Part shown: piece by piece, positions 29,353 to 38,018 of the stretch | How the letters are laid out: the number at the start of each line of letters is the position of its first letter | Numbering within the stretch: position 1 is the stretch's first letter | Made by a program: the position numbers and the translations under genes | Notes under the pieces: model-generated | What the model saw: only the letters and a program-made list of their open reading frames with translations | What the model was told of the DNA's origin: nothing | Databases searched by the model: none | Assembly: GCA_963708515.1 (NCBI GenBank) | Contig: CAVPSX010000012.1 | Location: forward strand, 372,001 to 436,000 | Reading direction: 5' to 3' | Length of the DNA: 64,000 bases | Origin: JAPLJM01 sp963708515 | GTDB lineage: Bacteria; Desulfobacterota; Syntrophia; Syntrophales; Fen-1087

Positions 29353-32300
29353 GGGGTCTGTTCTCCTTTCCTGAACCTTTTAAATTTTTCAATCCATTCA
29401 TCGAACAGGTCGTAGGCGGACGGAACGACCACCAATGTCAAGAAGAGTGAAGTTATCAGGCCGCCGATGACGGCAATGCCCATGGGTGAGCGGGTTTCCG
29501 CCCCTTCGCCAAGGCCGAGAGCCACCGGCAGCATCCCGAATACCATCGCCAGGGTCGTCATGAGGATTGGCCGCAGACGGACCGGGCCGGCCTGCAGGAT
29601 GGCTTCGCGCTTCGTGAGGCCTCTTTCTCGCAGGACATTCGTGTAATCCACCAGCAGGATCGCGTTTTTCTTTACAAGCCCCATCAACAGAATCAGGCCG
29701 ATGAGGCTGAAGATGCTGATCGTTTTTCCGGCCAGCAGCAGCGCCCCGAAGGCTCCGATAAAGGACAAGGGCATGGAAAGCAGCACAAGAACAGGATTGC
29801 TGAAGCTTTCATACTGTGCAGCGAGCACCATATAGGCCATGACGATCCCCAGAAAGAGTGCAAAAAGCAGATATTTGAAGGATTCCTTCATGGTGTCGGC
29901 TGCACCCTTGTATCGTGCGGTATATCCCGGCGTCAAAACCTTCGCGGAAATAGCATCCAGCTCCGACATGGCCTGAGCCAGTGGCTTTTTTTCAAGACTC
30001 GCATAAACAATCGTCGCCCGCTGGCGATCCACACGGTAGACGACACTGGGACCGCCGCCTTCCTGTATCCGGATCACGCTGGCCAGCTCGACCAGCCGGC
30101 CGTCTCTTGCCCGTACATAAAGCCTGCCCAGGTCATCGGGATTGACGCGGTCTTCAGGATTCAGCCGGACCCTGACGTCGTATCGCCTGCCCTTTGCCTC
30201 ATCCTTGTACTTCGTAATATCCACTTCGCCGCTCATGAGGATATTGGCGGCGTCGGCAATACTGCCCACGCTGACCCCCAGATCGGCCGCCTTGTTGCGG
30301 TCAACATAGACTTTCAGCTCCGGCTTACCCGCCTCCAGCGACGTGTCCACATCGACGATCCCAGGCACCTTGGCTAATTCCGTCGTAATCTGACGGGTGT
30401 AGTTTTGTAAAACGTCGAGATCGAGCCCCCGGATGGCATACTGGATCGGCACATTCCGGATTCCCCCTCCGATCAGCGATATGTCCTCCGCCGTGGCTTT
30501 CAGGCCGGGGATCTGGTTGAGTTTCTGCCGGATCTCGGCCTTGAGCTGCTCCTGGTTCTTGTTTCTTTCCGCCTTGCTCTTGAGGCCTGTGAATATGATT
30601 GCCTTGTTGATCTGTCCGGACCCGCCGGCGCCGAACCCCTGAAGATAGAAGAACCGGTTCGCTTCCGGAAACGACTGGACGATGCTCTCGCCCTGTCTGA
30701 ATAGTGCGTCGGCCTGATCTATCGAATGGTCCATCGGCGCCTCCATGCGTACAATGAACTGGCCCTGGTCTTCGGCCGGAACAAATTCCTTGCCGATGAA
30801 TTTAGTAATATAGAGGCTGAAGGCAAAAATCAGCAGTGCGAGCATCAGCACTGTTTTTCGATAGCCCAGGGAAAAGTAAGGATACGATGGTAGGCAGATC
30901 TCAGTTTTTTTATAAGCCCGCTCCAGGGCATCTCCGATTCCCACGAGAAAGGAAAAACGGACAGGAACCACGTCCGTCTTTTCTCTTTTCTTCTGCTTCA
31001 AGAGAATTGACGCCATCATCGGCGTCAGCGTGAACGACACGAGCAGTGAAACCATGACCGAAAACACGACGGTCATTGCAAACTGCCAGAAAAATCGGCC
31101 GATGATGCCTTTCATGAATGCCACGGGCAGAAAGATGGCGACAATCGCCAGCGTGGTCGCCGTGACGGCCATCCCGATTTCCGAGGTTGCAAAGGCGGCC
31201 GCTTCCCGCGGTTCCATGCCCTCTTCGATATGCCTGTAGATATTCTCGATGACAATGATCGCGTCGTCGATGAGAATTCCCACAGAGAGCGAAAGCGCCA
31301 GCATGCTCATGTTGTTGAAGGTGAAGTCGAAGGCCTTCATGATGGTGAACGTGGCGATGATGGACACGGGCAGCGCCAGGGCGCTGATCAGAGTCGTCCG
31401 CCAGTTTCTCAAAAAGAGAAAAACGGCCAGAATGGCAAAAAAACCGCCGATGATCAGATGCCCCTTGACTTCATCAATGGAGCGGTTGATAAAGGTTGAT
31501 TGGTCGAAGGCAATGCCAAGATCCATGCCTGGAGGGAGGGTTTTGCGAATGTTGACGAGTTCCCGTTTAACCCGGTCGATGATGGCGACGGTATTGCTGC
31601 CGGACTGCTTCTGAATCCCAACGCTGACACAGGGTTTGCCGTTGAATCGGGCCAGATTCCTTTTTTCCTCCATGCCGTCTTCCGCGCGGCCGATATCGCG
31701 GATGCGCACGGGGGCGCCCCGGTAATAGGCAACGATCAGGTCATTAAAATCCTGAATCCGCTGGAACTCTCCCTTGATCTTGATGGAATATTCCTTGGTG
31801 TCGCTCTCGATCCGGCCGCCGGGAATCTCTACGTTTTCAAGCCGCAAGGCCTGGGCAACGTCGCCGGGGGCAATCTGATAGGCTCGGAGCTTGTCTGCAT
31901 CAAGCCAGATCCGGCCCTGCCGCAGCCGCATGCCGGCGATACGCAGGGCGCCGACACCCTCGATGCGCTGCAGTTGTTCTTTCAGGATTTCATTTGTATA
32001 GGTGGACAGATCGCGAACCGACTGGGGACCGGTCACGGCGACCCACAAAATAGGCACGGCATCGGGATCAACCTTCTGGATCACCGGCTCCAGAATATCC
32101 GTGGGCAGCTTTGACCGGATCGATGAGACCTTTTCGCGGACATCCTGCGCGGCAAGATCAATGTTTCGTTCCAACTCAAATTCCACGGTAATGCTGGAAA
32201 AACCCTCCAGGCTTGAGGATGTGATCGTTTTGACCCCATTGATCGTACTGATGGCTTCCTCGATCTTGTCGGTGACATCGATGTCCATGATCTCGGGACT

Positions 32301-32462
32301 GGCGCCCCTGAGTTGCGTGTAGATGCTGACAATGGGAAAGTCGATCTTCGGATACAGGTCCACGCCGATTGAGGGATAGCTGACAATGCCCAGTACGACC
32401 AGCGCGGCGATAAACATCGTTGCAAAAACGGGGCGCTTGATGGAGGTCTCAGCGAGCCACAT
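29349..32462 (-). CDS. RND efflux transporter permease (AcrB/MdtB type)
   Basis: A 1037-residue inner-membrane proton-driven exporter with 12 helices and two large periplasmic loops. The start MWLAETSIKRPVFATMFIAAL is typical of HAE1/MexF-like pumps. The proton relay is present: LIDDAIIVIENIYRHIEEG with the Asp pair in helix 4, and GLVKKNAILLVDYTN with Lys in helix 10. It forms a tripartite pump with the adaptor (overlapping start by 14 bases) and the TolC-like channel upstream. Substrates are likely hydrophobic drugs, solvents or metabolites; no metal-specific motif (CzcA type) stands out. Confidence 0.94.
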   Translation of the reverse strand: MWLAETSIKRPVFATMFIAALVVLGIVSYPSIGVDLYPKIDFPIVSIYTQLRGASPEIMDIDVTDKIEEAISTINGVKTITSSSLEGFSSITVEFELERNIDLAAQDVREKVSSIRSKLPTDILEPVIQKVDPDAVPILWVAVTGPQSVRDLSTYTNEILKEQLQRIEGVGALRIAGMRLRQGRIWLDADKLRAYQIAPGDVAQALRLENVEIPGGRIESDTKEYSIKIKGEFQRIQDFNDLIVAYYRGAPVRIRDIGRAEDGMEEKRNLARFNGKPCVSVGIQKQSGSNTVAIIDRVKRELVNIRKTLPPGMDLGIAFDQSTFINRSIDEVKGHLIIGGFFAILAVFLFLRNWRTTLISALALPVSIIATFTIMKAFDFTFNNMSMLALSLSVGILIDDAIIVIENIYRHIEEGMEPREAAAFATSEIGMAVTATTLAIVAIFLPVAFMKGIIGRFFWQFAMTVVFSVMVSLLVSFTLTPMMASILLKQKKREKTDVVPVRFSFLVGIGDALERAYKKTEICLPSYPYFSLGYRKTVLMLALLIFAFSLYITKFIGKEFVPAEDQGQFIVRMEAPMDHSIDQADALFRQGESIVQSFPEANRFFYLQGFGAGGSGQINKAIIFTGLKSKAERNKNQEQLKAEIRQKLNQIPGLKATAEDISLIGGGIRNVPIQYAIRGLDLDVLQNYTRQITTELAKVPGIVDVDTSLEAGKPELKVYVDRNKAADLGVSVGSIADAANILMSGEVDITKYKDEAKGRRYDVRVRLNPEDRVNPDDLGRLYVRARDGRLVELASVIRIQEGGGPSVVYRVDRQRATIVYASLEKKPLAQAMSELDAISAKVLTPGYTARYKGAADTMKESFKYLLFALFLGIVMAYMVLAAQYESFSNPVLVLLSMPLSFIGAFGALLLAGKTISIFSLIGLILLMGLVKKNAILLVDYTNVLRERGLTKREAILQAGPVRLRPILMTTLAMVFGMLPVALGLGEGAETRSPMGIAVIGGLITSLFLTLVVVPSAYDLFDEWIEKFKRFRKGEQTP

Positions 32463-33576
32463 TGACTTTCACCCCTTCCGCGAGGTTGTTCTGTCCTACA
32501 ACAATCAACTGCTCACCGCCCTTCAAACCCTCAACGATCTCCATGGATTCGTCGTATTTCGCGCCGATCCGGATGATCCGCTCCTTCGCCTGGTCACCTT
32601 CAACCACAAAGACCTTGACCTTGTTATTCTCATAGAGGAGCGATGTGATGGGCACTATGACTTTCTCCACCGCATCACCGGTGTAAAGCGTCACACGGGC
32701 AAATAGTCCCGGCTTCAGCAGCAGCTGCGGATTCGGCACCAGCGCCTCCACTTGCAGGGAACGGGTCCTTTCTTCAAGGTTCGGATAAATGACGCTCAAT
32801 GTGCCTTTGAATTCGCGGTCGGGAAAGGCGTCTACCTTGAATAGGCATTCCTGGCCGGTTTTCAGGCGGGCAACATCCCTCTCGGTGACGGTAAAGTTCA
32901 GTTTGACCGGATTGTTGAGGGTCAGCTGCAGCAACGGTGTTCCGTTCCGGATATAGTCGCCGGGTGTGACCTTTTTTTCCTTGACGGCGCCAACCATCGG
33001 CGCATGGATCTTCGTTTTGGTCAGCCTCTCCCTGGCCATATCGAGCGCTGCTTTGGCGCGCTCCACCTCACCCTCGGCCAGCAGTCGCCGCATGACGATG
33101 TCATCATACTGCTGACGGCTGACAAGCCCCTCTTTATAAAGCGCATCCTTCCGCTCAAATTCAACCTTCAGATTGGCGAGGCTCGCCTCCATTTGACGCA
33201 TGGCCGCCTCAACCCGGCTCAGTTCCAGGCGATAATCCGTGTCATCGATCCGCGCCAGCAGCATGCCTTTTGAAACCATCGAACCTTCCTGCACACGAAG
33301 CTCTTTGAGGATTCCATCGATCTGGGAGCTGACGATGACTTCCTCGCCGGGCTTGAGGGTGCCAACCGATTCGATGAAGGGTTTCAGGGTTTGCTTTCCC
33401 ACGGTAGCCGTGCGGACATTAACCACTTTTTCCTTGACTGCCTTCTCTTCTTTTTTTGAACATCCCAGAAAGATCAGGACCACACACAATAGAACCAGTG
33501 AAACAGCAATCATCGGTCTGCTGAAATGCGATCCGGTTGAGCAGCAATGACGATGTACAGGTGGCTTTTGTCGCAT
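32449..33576 (-). CDS. RND periplasmic adaptor lipoprotein (MFP)
   Basis: A 375-residue membrane-fusion protein. An N-terminal signal with lipobox FLGC (Cys about residue 39) suggests lipid anchoring. Then come a biotinyl-lipoyl-like half-motif (GTLKPGEEVIVSSQIDGILK), a coiled-coil hairpin (~105-175), the second half-motif (KIHAPMVGAVKEKKVTPGDY) and beta-barrel domains. It links the RND pump to the outer-membrane channel. The ATG is set by GGGGAGGA. Its end overlaps the pump gene start, indicating coupled synthesis. Second gene after the OMF in the TetR-controlled operon. Confidence 0.93.
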   Translation of the reverse strand: MRQKPPVHRHCCSTGSHFSRPMIAVSLVLLCVVLIFLGCSKKEEKAVKEKVVNVRTATVGKQTLKPFIESVGTLKPGEEVIVSSQIDGILKELRVQEGSMVSKGMLLARIDDTDYRLELSRVEAAMRQMEASLANLKVEFERKDALYKEGLVSRQQYDDIVMRRLLAEGEVERAKAALDMARERLTKTKIHAPMVGAVKEKKVTPGDYIRNGTPLLQLTLNNPVKLNFTVTERDVARLKTGQECLFKVDAFPDREFKGTLSVIYPNLEERTRSLQVEALVPNPQLLLKPGLFARVTLYTGDAVEKVIVPITSLLYENNKVKVFVVEGDQAKERIIRIGAKYDESMEIVEGLKGGEQLIVVGQNNLAEGVKVNVAR

Positions 33577-33647
33577 GAAAATTAATCCTCCCCTTTAGGT
33601 TCTGCAACGGAATAGCCACTGCGCTACAGAGCCTTAGATAAATACGG

Positions 33648-34994
33648 TCAGTTTTTCGCTAATATCTCTTTGAGCAGCACCCCGGTCGCTCTTTTCATCC
33701 TCATGACGGCCATCTGATAATTATAAGAGGCGTCCGAAACTTTCCGTTCCGCCGATACGAGCAGTGTGTTGGCGTCCATCACGTAAATGCTGTCCGCCAG
33801 GCCGAATTCAAACTGCCGGGCTACGGCCTGGTAATTATCCCTGGCAAAAACAAGATGGTCTTCCATATACTTCAGTGCCGCCTTTTGCGTCATGAGATAC
33901 AGATAGGCCGCCTGCACTTCAAGCCCGATGGTATTTTTCAGATCATCATAATGGAGGCCGCTTTGCTTTTCCCTTGACCGGGCTTCCCTGACCTCCGCCA
34001 AGCGCAACCCGCCTTCAAAAATGGGGAAATTCAGGGCCAGACCGGCATAGATTCCCTCACGATTGATCGTTCCCGTGGCCGGCGATTGATCCACGCCCAA
34101 ATAAACGCCGGAGACGGAAAGGCTGGGCCAGTACGCCCCACTGGCATATCGGATCTGACGTGTTGCCAGTGTTTTCTGACTTTCCAGACTTTTCAGGTCG
34201 GACCGCTCCGTCAGGGCTGTCGTCACATAAGTCTCAACAGGCTGAATGTCCAGACTGGCCGGCGGCTCTGCCTTCAACCGCACAGCGTCTTTAAGCCCGA
34301 CGGTTCGTTGTAAGTGCGCCATCGCGAGTTTCAGGATATTGCTGGCCGCCATTCGATCCGACAGCGCCTCGGACAGCTCCGCCTCGGCGCGGAGCAGTAC
34401 GGTTCGGGTCACTTCGCCGACCCGGAATCGCTTGTCCGCGGCCGTCCGGTATATTGACAGTCTTTCCACGTTCGCCTCGGCAATGTCCAGATTCTTCCCG
34501 GCCTTCAGGAGGTTATAATAGGCAAAGGCAACGGCCAACAGATAGTCCTCCTTTACTGTATATGCATCTAATTGATTTATCTCCAGATTCTCCTCAGATA
34601 TTTTAAGTGAAGTGAATTCCCTGCCGCCCAGCGACAGGTTCTCATCCAGTCGTATCCCCCAGGCCCCTGCTGCACGCGGTTGAATTAAAGAGCCGGGAAG
34701 GATAATGTTGCCGCCGGGCGTCGGGATCGTGGTGGCAGTGCTGTATTTTGCCTCCGTGAAGTTTGTCAGGCTTGCAAAGGTGGTCAGTCGGGGTAACAGA
34801 TAGGACAGCGCCTTGCTTTTACCCGCTTGCGCAACGGCTATATTTTCTTCGGAAATCTTGATTTTTTCCGCCGTCTGCAGCGCCGCCCGGTAGAGATCGT
34901 CAAGGCTGTATTCCTGCGCTAAAATCCCCGACGGGCTCGCCCACAATAGCAGCACGAGCAGACCATTGATCAGCATGGATGCATTTCTTTTCAT
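33648..34994 (-). CDS. TolC-family outer-membrane efflux protein
   Basis: 448 residues with a signal peptide (MKRNASMLINGLLVLLLWAS..LAQ) and two long helical OEP repeats of the TolC fold (about 25-230 and 240-445). Typical segments are EENIAVAQAGKSKALSYLLP and the later TEKQAALKYMEDH-like helix (MTQKAALKYMEDHLVFARDN). It forms the outer-membrane duct of the tripartite pump encoded just downstream. It sits 44 bases after the TetR gene and before the adaptor on the same strand. Confidence 0.92.
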   Translation of the reverse strand: MKRNASMLINGLLVLLLWASPSGILAQEYSLDDLYRAALQTAEKIKISEENIAVAQAGKSKALSYLLPRLTTFASLTNFTEAKYSTATTIPTPGGNIILPGSLIQPRAAGAWGIRLDENLSLGGREFTSLKISEENLEINQLDAYTVKEDYLLAVAFAYYNLLKAGKNLDIAEANVERLSIYRTAADKRFRVGEVTRTVLLRAEAELSEALSDRMAASNILKLAMAHLQRTVGLKDAVRLKAEPPASLDIQPVETYVTTALTERSDLKSLESQKTLATRQIRYASGAYWPSLSVSGVYLGVDQSPATGTINREGIYAGLALNFPIFEGGLRLAEVREARSREKQSGLHYDDLKNTIGLEVQAAYLYLMTQKAALKYMEDHLVFARDNYQAVARQFEFGLADSIYVMDANTLLVSAERKVSDASYNYQMAVMRMKRATGVLLKEILAKN

Positions 34995-35038
34995 TGTTGC
35001 TCTATTCCCTATTCCCGATTGAGAGTGTTTGAGTATGA

Positions 35039-35662
35039 TTATTTTGATAATCCCGCAAGGGCCTCCCTTGAAAAACAGGCAATGTGATCGGCAATTTCGT
35101 TAATTTCCTCGGCGGAGTATTGATCTTTGCGCAGGAGCCTGCTGATAACAGGTCTCGAGTGCTTGAAGTAGAGGCACTGACCCAGGACGCTCATAGAGCA
35201 GAGGATGACTTTTTCCTCGTCGGTTTCCTTCCCCAGCAGTTGACGGACAATCGTGTTGAGCCTGTTGAAAAATGGCCTGAACTCCTCTTCAATGATGACA
35301 TCCAGGGCGCTTGTCGGCTCAATATATTCCCTTGACATCAGTCTCCCGAAACAGGACTCATGGCCTTCTCCGAGGATGTGAAACATAAAAGACTTAATAA
35401 ATGCAGTTAATTGAACATCATATGGATCATGATCACGCACGAAGTCACTTTGCTGATATTTTTGAGAGGCCATCTCTTTGTAATGCGTTATGACGGCCAT
35501 ATAGAGCCGTTCCTTGTCTCCGAAGTGATAATTGACGGCAGCCAGATTGACGCCGGCGCGTCGACAGATTTCACGCACCGTGGTTTCCCTGAACCCACGG
35601 TCCGCGAATATTTCACCTGCCTCTTCGAGGATTCTGTTTTTAACGTCCAGTCCTGATTTCAT
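35039..35662 (-). CDS. TetR-family repressor of the RND operon
   Basis: 207 residues from ATG 35662; an in-frame TTG nine bases further up is less likely. The N-terminal helix-turn-helix (about 12-57: ILEEAGEIFADRGFRETTVR then AGVNLAAVNYHFGDKERLY) is the clear TetR signature. The C-terminal part (~80-205) resembles the CecR/DUF1956 ligand-binding domain. It lies at the head of, and co-directional with, the OMF-MFP-RND-PII-like genes. A half-site cluster at 35670-35687 between its promoter and ATG argues for autorepression and control of the whole operon. The inducer is unknown. Confidence 0.92.
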   Translation of the reverse strand: MKSGLDVKNRILEEAGEIFADRGFRETTVREICRRAGVNLAAVNYHFGDKERLYMAVITHYKEMASQKYQQSDFVRDHDPYDVQLTAFIKSFMFHILGEGHESCFGRLMSREYIEPTSALDVIIEEEFRPFFNRLNTIVRQLLGKETDEEKVILCSMSVLGQCLYFKHSRPVISRLLRKDQYSAEEINEIADHIACFSREALAGLSK

Positions 35663-35669
35663 AAATATC

Positions 35670-35687
35670 AAACGCTCGTTTCAAACG
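35670..35687. promoter_or_regulatory. operator-like triple half-site before tetR
   Basis: AAACG (35670-35674), CGTTT (35677-35681) and AAACG (35683-35687) form two overlapping palindromes, AAACG-CT-CGTTT and CGTTT-C-AAACG. They lie 8 bases upstream of the TetR ATG, immediately downstream of the -10 box, an ideal place for autorepression by the TetR dimer. Confidence 0.6.
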
Positions 35688-35689
35688 CG

Positions 35690-35717
35690 CGTATATTATT
35701 TCGAACATCCGTGTCAA
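35690..35717 (-). promoter_or_regulatory. tetR/RND operon promoter
   Basis: Reading on the minus strand, TTGACA (35717-35712), a 16-base spacer, then TATACG (35695-35690). Transcription would run through the half-site cluster into the TetR gene and the efflux operon. Confidence 0.6.
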
Positions 35718-35852
35718 GGTCTTTTTTCAAAAATATGCGATTTGATGCAATCCCCTGTTGATCATGGAGGGAAAACGTGCATATTAGGATGACACCCTGC
35801 CGATAAACGGAGAACCTTCTATGACCGGCAAAGAAATAGTCTAAAATTGTGA

Positions 35853-36767
35853 ATGGATATGATGAAGCACAAATCCCTCGAACCCTCAGATTATCCCGTG
35901 CTCAAGCCGGTTTTTGAGAAACAGCCCTACAATCTGAGCATTTACTCGCTTTTTTCCCTCATCGTCTGGAACACCGGCCCGATCAGAAGCTATTACATTT
36001 TCGACGGTGACCGCCTCGTCATCAGCAGTGAGTCCTCAATGCATCCGGAAGACCGTTACCTGATCCTGCCGATTTCCGGCAGGGGGGGCTTGACACCCGA
36101 GGAACTCCATGACCTGGCGGTTGACCACGGCTATCGTCATTACCGCTTTGTCCCCGGCGATTATCTGGATATGATGGAGAGGAAGAAGGTGGAGCACTGG
36201 TTTATAATCAGCGAACAAGTCGGTTTTGAGGACTATGTGTACCGGACTGATGACCTGATGCAACTGAAAGGAAATCGCTACGCAGGGAAAAGAAACCTGA
36301 TTCATCAGTTTATGCGGGAGTATGATCATCGGGACCGGTTGACGGTGGAGGATCTGAAGCCTGCCGATACGGACGCATGCCTGACATTTCTTGAACATTG
36401 GTGCAGGCTGCGCCAATGCGATCAGGATGAAAGCCTCGCCTGTGAGAAACGCGCCCTTACCCATGCCCTGACCTATATGGAAATCCTTGAATGCGCGGGC
36501 GTCATCGTGCGGATAGACGGCGTGATCAGCGCTGTCGCAATCATGTCGATCCTCCATGAAAGGATGGGCGTCCTTAATTTTGAAAAAGCTTTTTCGAACA
36601 TAAGGGGGCTTTATCAGTTTCTGGACAATGAATGCGCTAAAAGGCTTTTTTCACGATATGAATTCATCAACAAGGAAAGCGACATGAACATCGCCGAACT
36701 GGCGCAATCCAAGAAATCCTACCACCCCGTCCAACGGATCAAATCATATTGTCTGACGGTTCGTTAA
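35853..36767 (+). CDS. DUF2156 (lysyl-PG-synthase C-domain-like) protein
   Basis: 304 residues of the DUF2156/LPG_synthase_C family, a GNAT-like double acyltransferase fold also seen in MprF. Landmarks are the N-terminal FEKQPYNLSIYSLFSLIVWN, then RYAGKRNLIHQFMREYD (~150), DACLTFLEHWCRLR and a C-terminal VLNFEKAFSNIRGLYQFLDN followed by INKESDMNIAEL. No membrane segments, so it lacks the flippase domain of MprF and is probably cytosolic. It likely transfers an amino-acyl or acyl group to an unknown acceptor. It is divergent from the TetR gene, so the spacer could serve both. Confidence 0.83.
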   Translation: MDMMKHKSLEPSDYPVLKPVFEKQPYNLSIYSLFSLIVWNTGPIRSYYIFDGDRLVISSESSMHPEDRYLILPISGRGGLTPEELHDLAVDHGYRHYRFVPGDYLDMMERKKVEHWFIISEQVGFEDYVYRTDDLMQLKGNRYAGKRNLIHQFMREYDHRDRLTVEDLKPADTDACLTFLEHWCRLRQCDQDESLACEKRALTHALTYMEILECAGVIVRIDGVISAVAIMSILHERMGVLNFEKAFSNIRGLYQFLDNECAKRLFSRYEFINKESDMNIAELAQSKKSYHPVQRIKSYCLTVR

Positions 36768-36868
36768 AATCTGTTTCAGCGTCCGGACTCCTGCCCCTGC
36801 ACACATTCCCGTCCGACGCAGGCGTCCTTTCCATGAAACCTGATCAACGCTGCACGGGGCCGATAAAG

Positions 36869-36896
36869 TTGACATTGCTTTTGATCATGGTATAGA
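36869..36896 (+). promoter_or_regulatory. promoter for the patatin gene
   Basis: TTGACA (36869-36874), 16-base spacer, TATAGA (36891-36896). Palindrome copy 2 (36901-37070) begins five bases after the -10 box, so it would be transcribed as nearly the whole leader of the patatin mRNA. The remaining 36768-36868 stretch shows nothing clear. Confidence 0.55.
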
Positions 36897-36900
36897 TAGA

Positions 36901-37070
36901 CTGAGATTTTTGCATAACCGGTGAAAAATGGTTCACTAGCGGCGAATCACAGATTTTTCGACTTTCCAGAAATTAGACTAATTTTTTGATTTCATACATA
37001 TTTAAGCAAAACAATATCTCATGCGAAAAAGATTTTGAGCCGCGGTGAAGCCATTTTTCAAAGGTCTCAG
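36901..37070. repeat. dispersed ~165-bp imperfect-palindrome repeat, copy 2
   Basis: Same order of blocks as copy 1: TGCATAACCGGTGAAAAATG at the left, the inner palindrome (here AAATTAGACTAATTT) and GCCATTTTTCAAAGGTCT at the right, with scattered substitutions. The outermost bases CTGAGA and TCTCAG pair in this copy while copy 1 has a different matching pair, so the ends pair locally even though their sequence differs. It lies between a promoter and the patatin start codon. Confidence 0.85.
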
Positions 37071-37096
37071 ATTGTTTATTTTGGTGGTCTGTACTA

Positions 37097-37993
37097 ATGA
37101 TGACAAAACCCTGCATGCGTAAGGCTCTGGCGCTTCTCCTGGCGGTTGTGCTCGTATCCGGATCGGCGTCCTGCGCTACCAGGACCATTCCCCTGATGCC
37201 GCAGCCTGTAAAAGTGGCTGTCGTCCTCGGCGCCGGCGCGGCCAGGGGATTTGCCCATGTGGGTGTATTAAAGATCCTTGAATCCAGCAAGATTCCGATC
37301 CATATGGTGGTGGGCACCAGCGTAGGCAGCCTTGTCGGATGCCTTTATGCTTATGGCCATGACGGCTATACGCTGCAAAGCCTGGCCCTTGCCCTGGAAA
37401 GGGATGATCTCGTTGATCTGACGTTTCCCGATAATGGTTTTGTCAAAGGGGAAAAACTTGAAAATTACATCAACCGGATGGTGCGCGGTACGCCCATTGA
37501 AGCATTCCGGATCCCTTTCCATGCCGTAGCCACCGACATTCAAACAGGCGAAGAGACCGTCTTCGGCACAGGAAACGCAGGCATGGCTGTACGGGCAAGC
37601 TGTTCCGTTCCCGGCGTCTTCCAGCCGGCCAGAATCTCGGGGAAAACTTATGTGGACGGCGGCCTTGTCAATCCTGTCGCCGTGGATGTCGCCCGGCGTT
37701 ACGGCGCTGATGTGGTCATTGCAGTGGATGTCTCCGCGGGACGAAACATGACTGTCCCGCAGGGGACGATCGATACGATCCTCCAGTCCGTGGACATCAT
37801 GCAAGCAAGAATATCCCATCTGCAACTTCCCCAGGCGGACGTGGTGATCAAACCGGACGTAGGGCATATCGGCGCCAGTGATTTTGCGAAGAAGCATGCG
37901 GCCATCATCGAAGGCGAAAAGGCCACGGCGGCGGCGATACCCGCCATTCAGGCCGTGCTCATGAAATTCCGACAGGCGGGCAGGATCCCCTGA
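37097..37993 (+). CDS. patatin-like phospholipase lipoprotein (RssA-like)
   Basis: 298 residues. The signal peptide has lipobox SASC (Cys26), so the enzyme is probably lipid-anchored in the periplasm. The patatin domain carries the oxyanion loop LGAGAARGFAHVG (~44-56), the nucleophile elbow GTSVG with Ser75, and the catalytic Asp in VDGGLVNPV (~190). Patatins hydrolyse acyl esters of phospholipids. ATG 37097 is used; an internal ATG (37115) would also keep the signal. The promoter at 36869 lies ahead, with the palindrome element between. It converges with AOR downstream. Confidence 0.9.
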   Translation: MMTKPCMRKALALLLAVVLVSGSASCATRTIPLMPQPVKVAVVLGAGAARGFAHVGVLKILESSKIPIHMVVGTSVGSLVGCLYAYGHDGYTLQSLALALERDDLVDLTFPDNGFVKGEKLENYINRMVRGTPIEAFRIPFHAVATDIQTGEETVFGTGNAGMAVRASCSVPGVFQPARISGKTYVDGGLVNPVAVDVARRYGADVVIAVDVSAGRNMTVPQGTIDTILQSVDIMQARISHLQLPQADVVIKPDVGHIGASDFAKKHAAIIEGEKATAAAIPAIQAVLMKFRQAGRIP

Positions 37994-38018
37994 GCAGAGA
38001 TCAATAAACACCGCCGAA

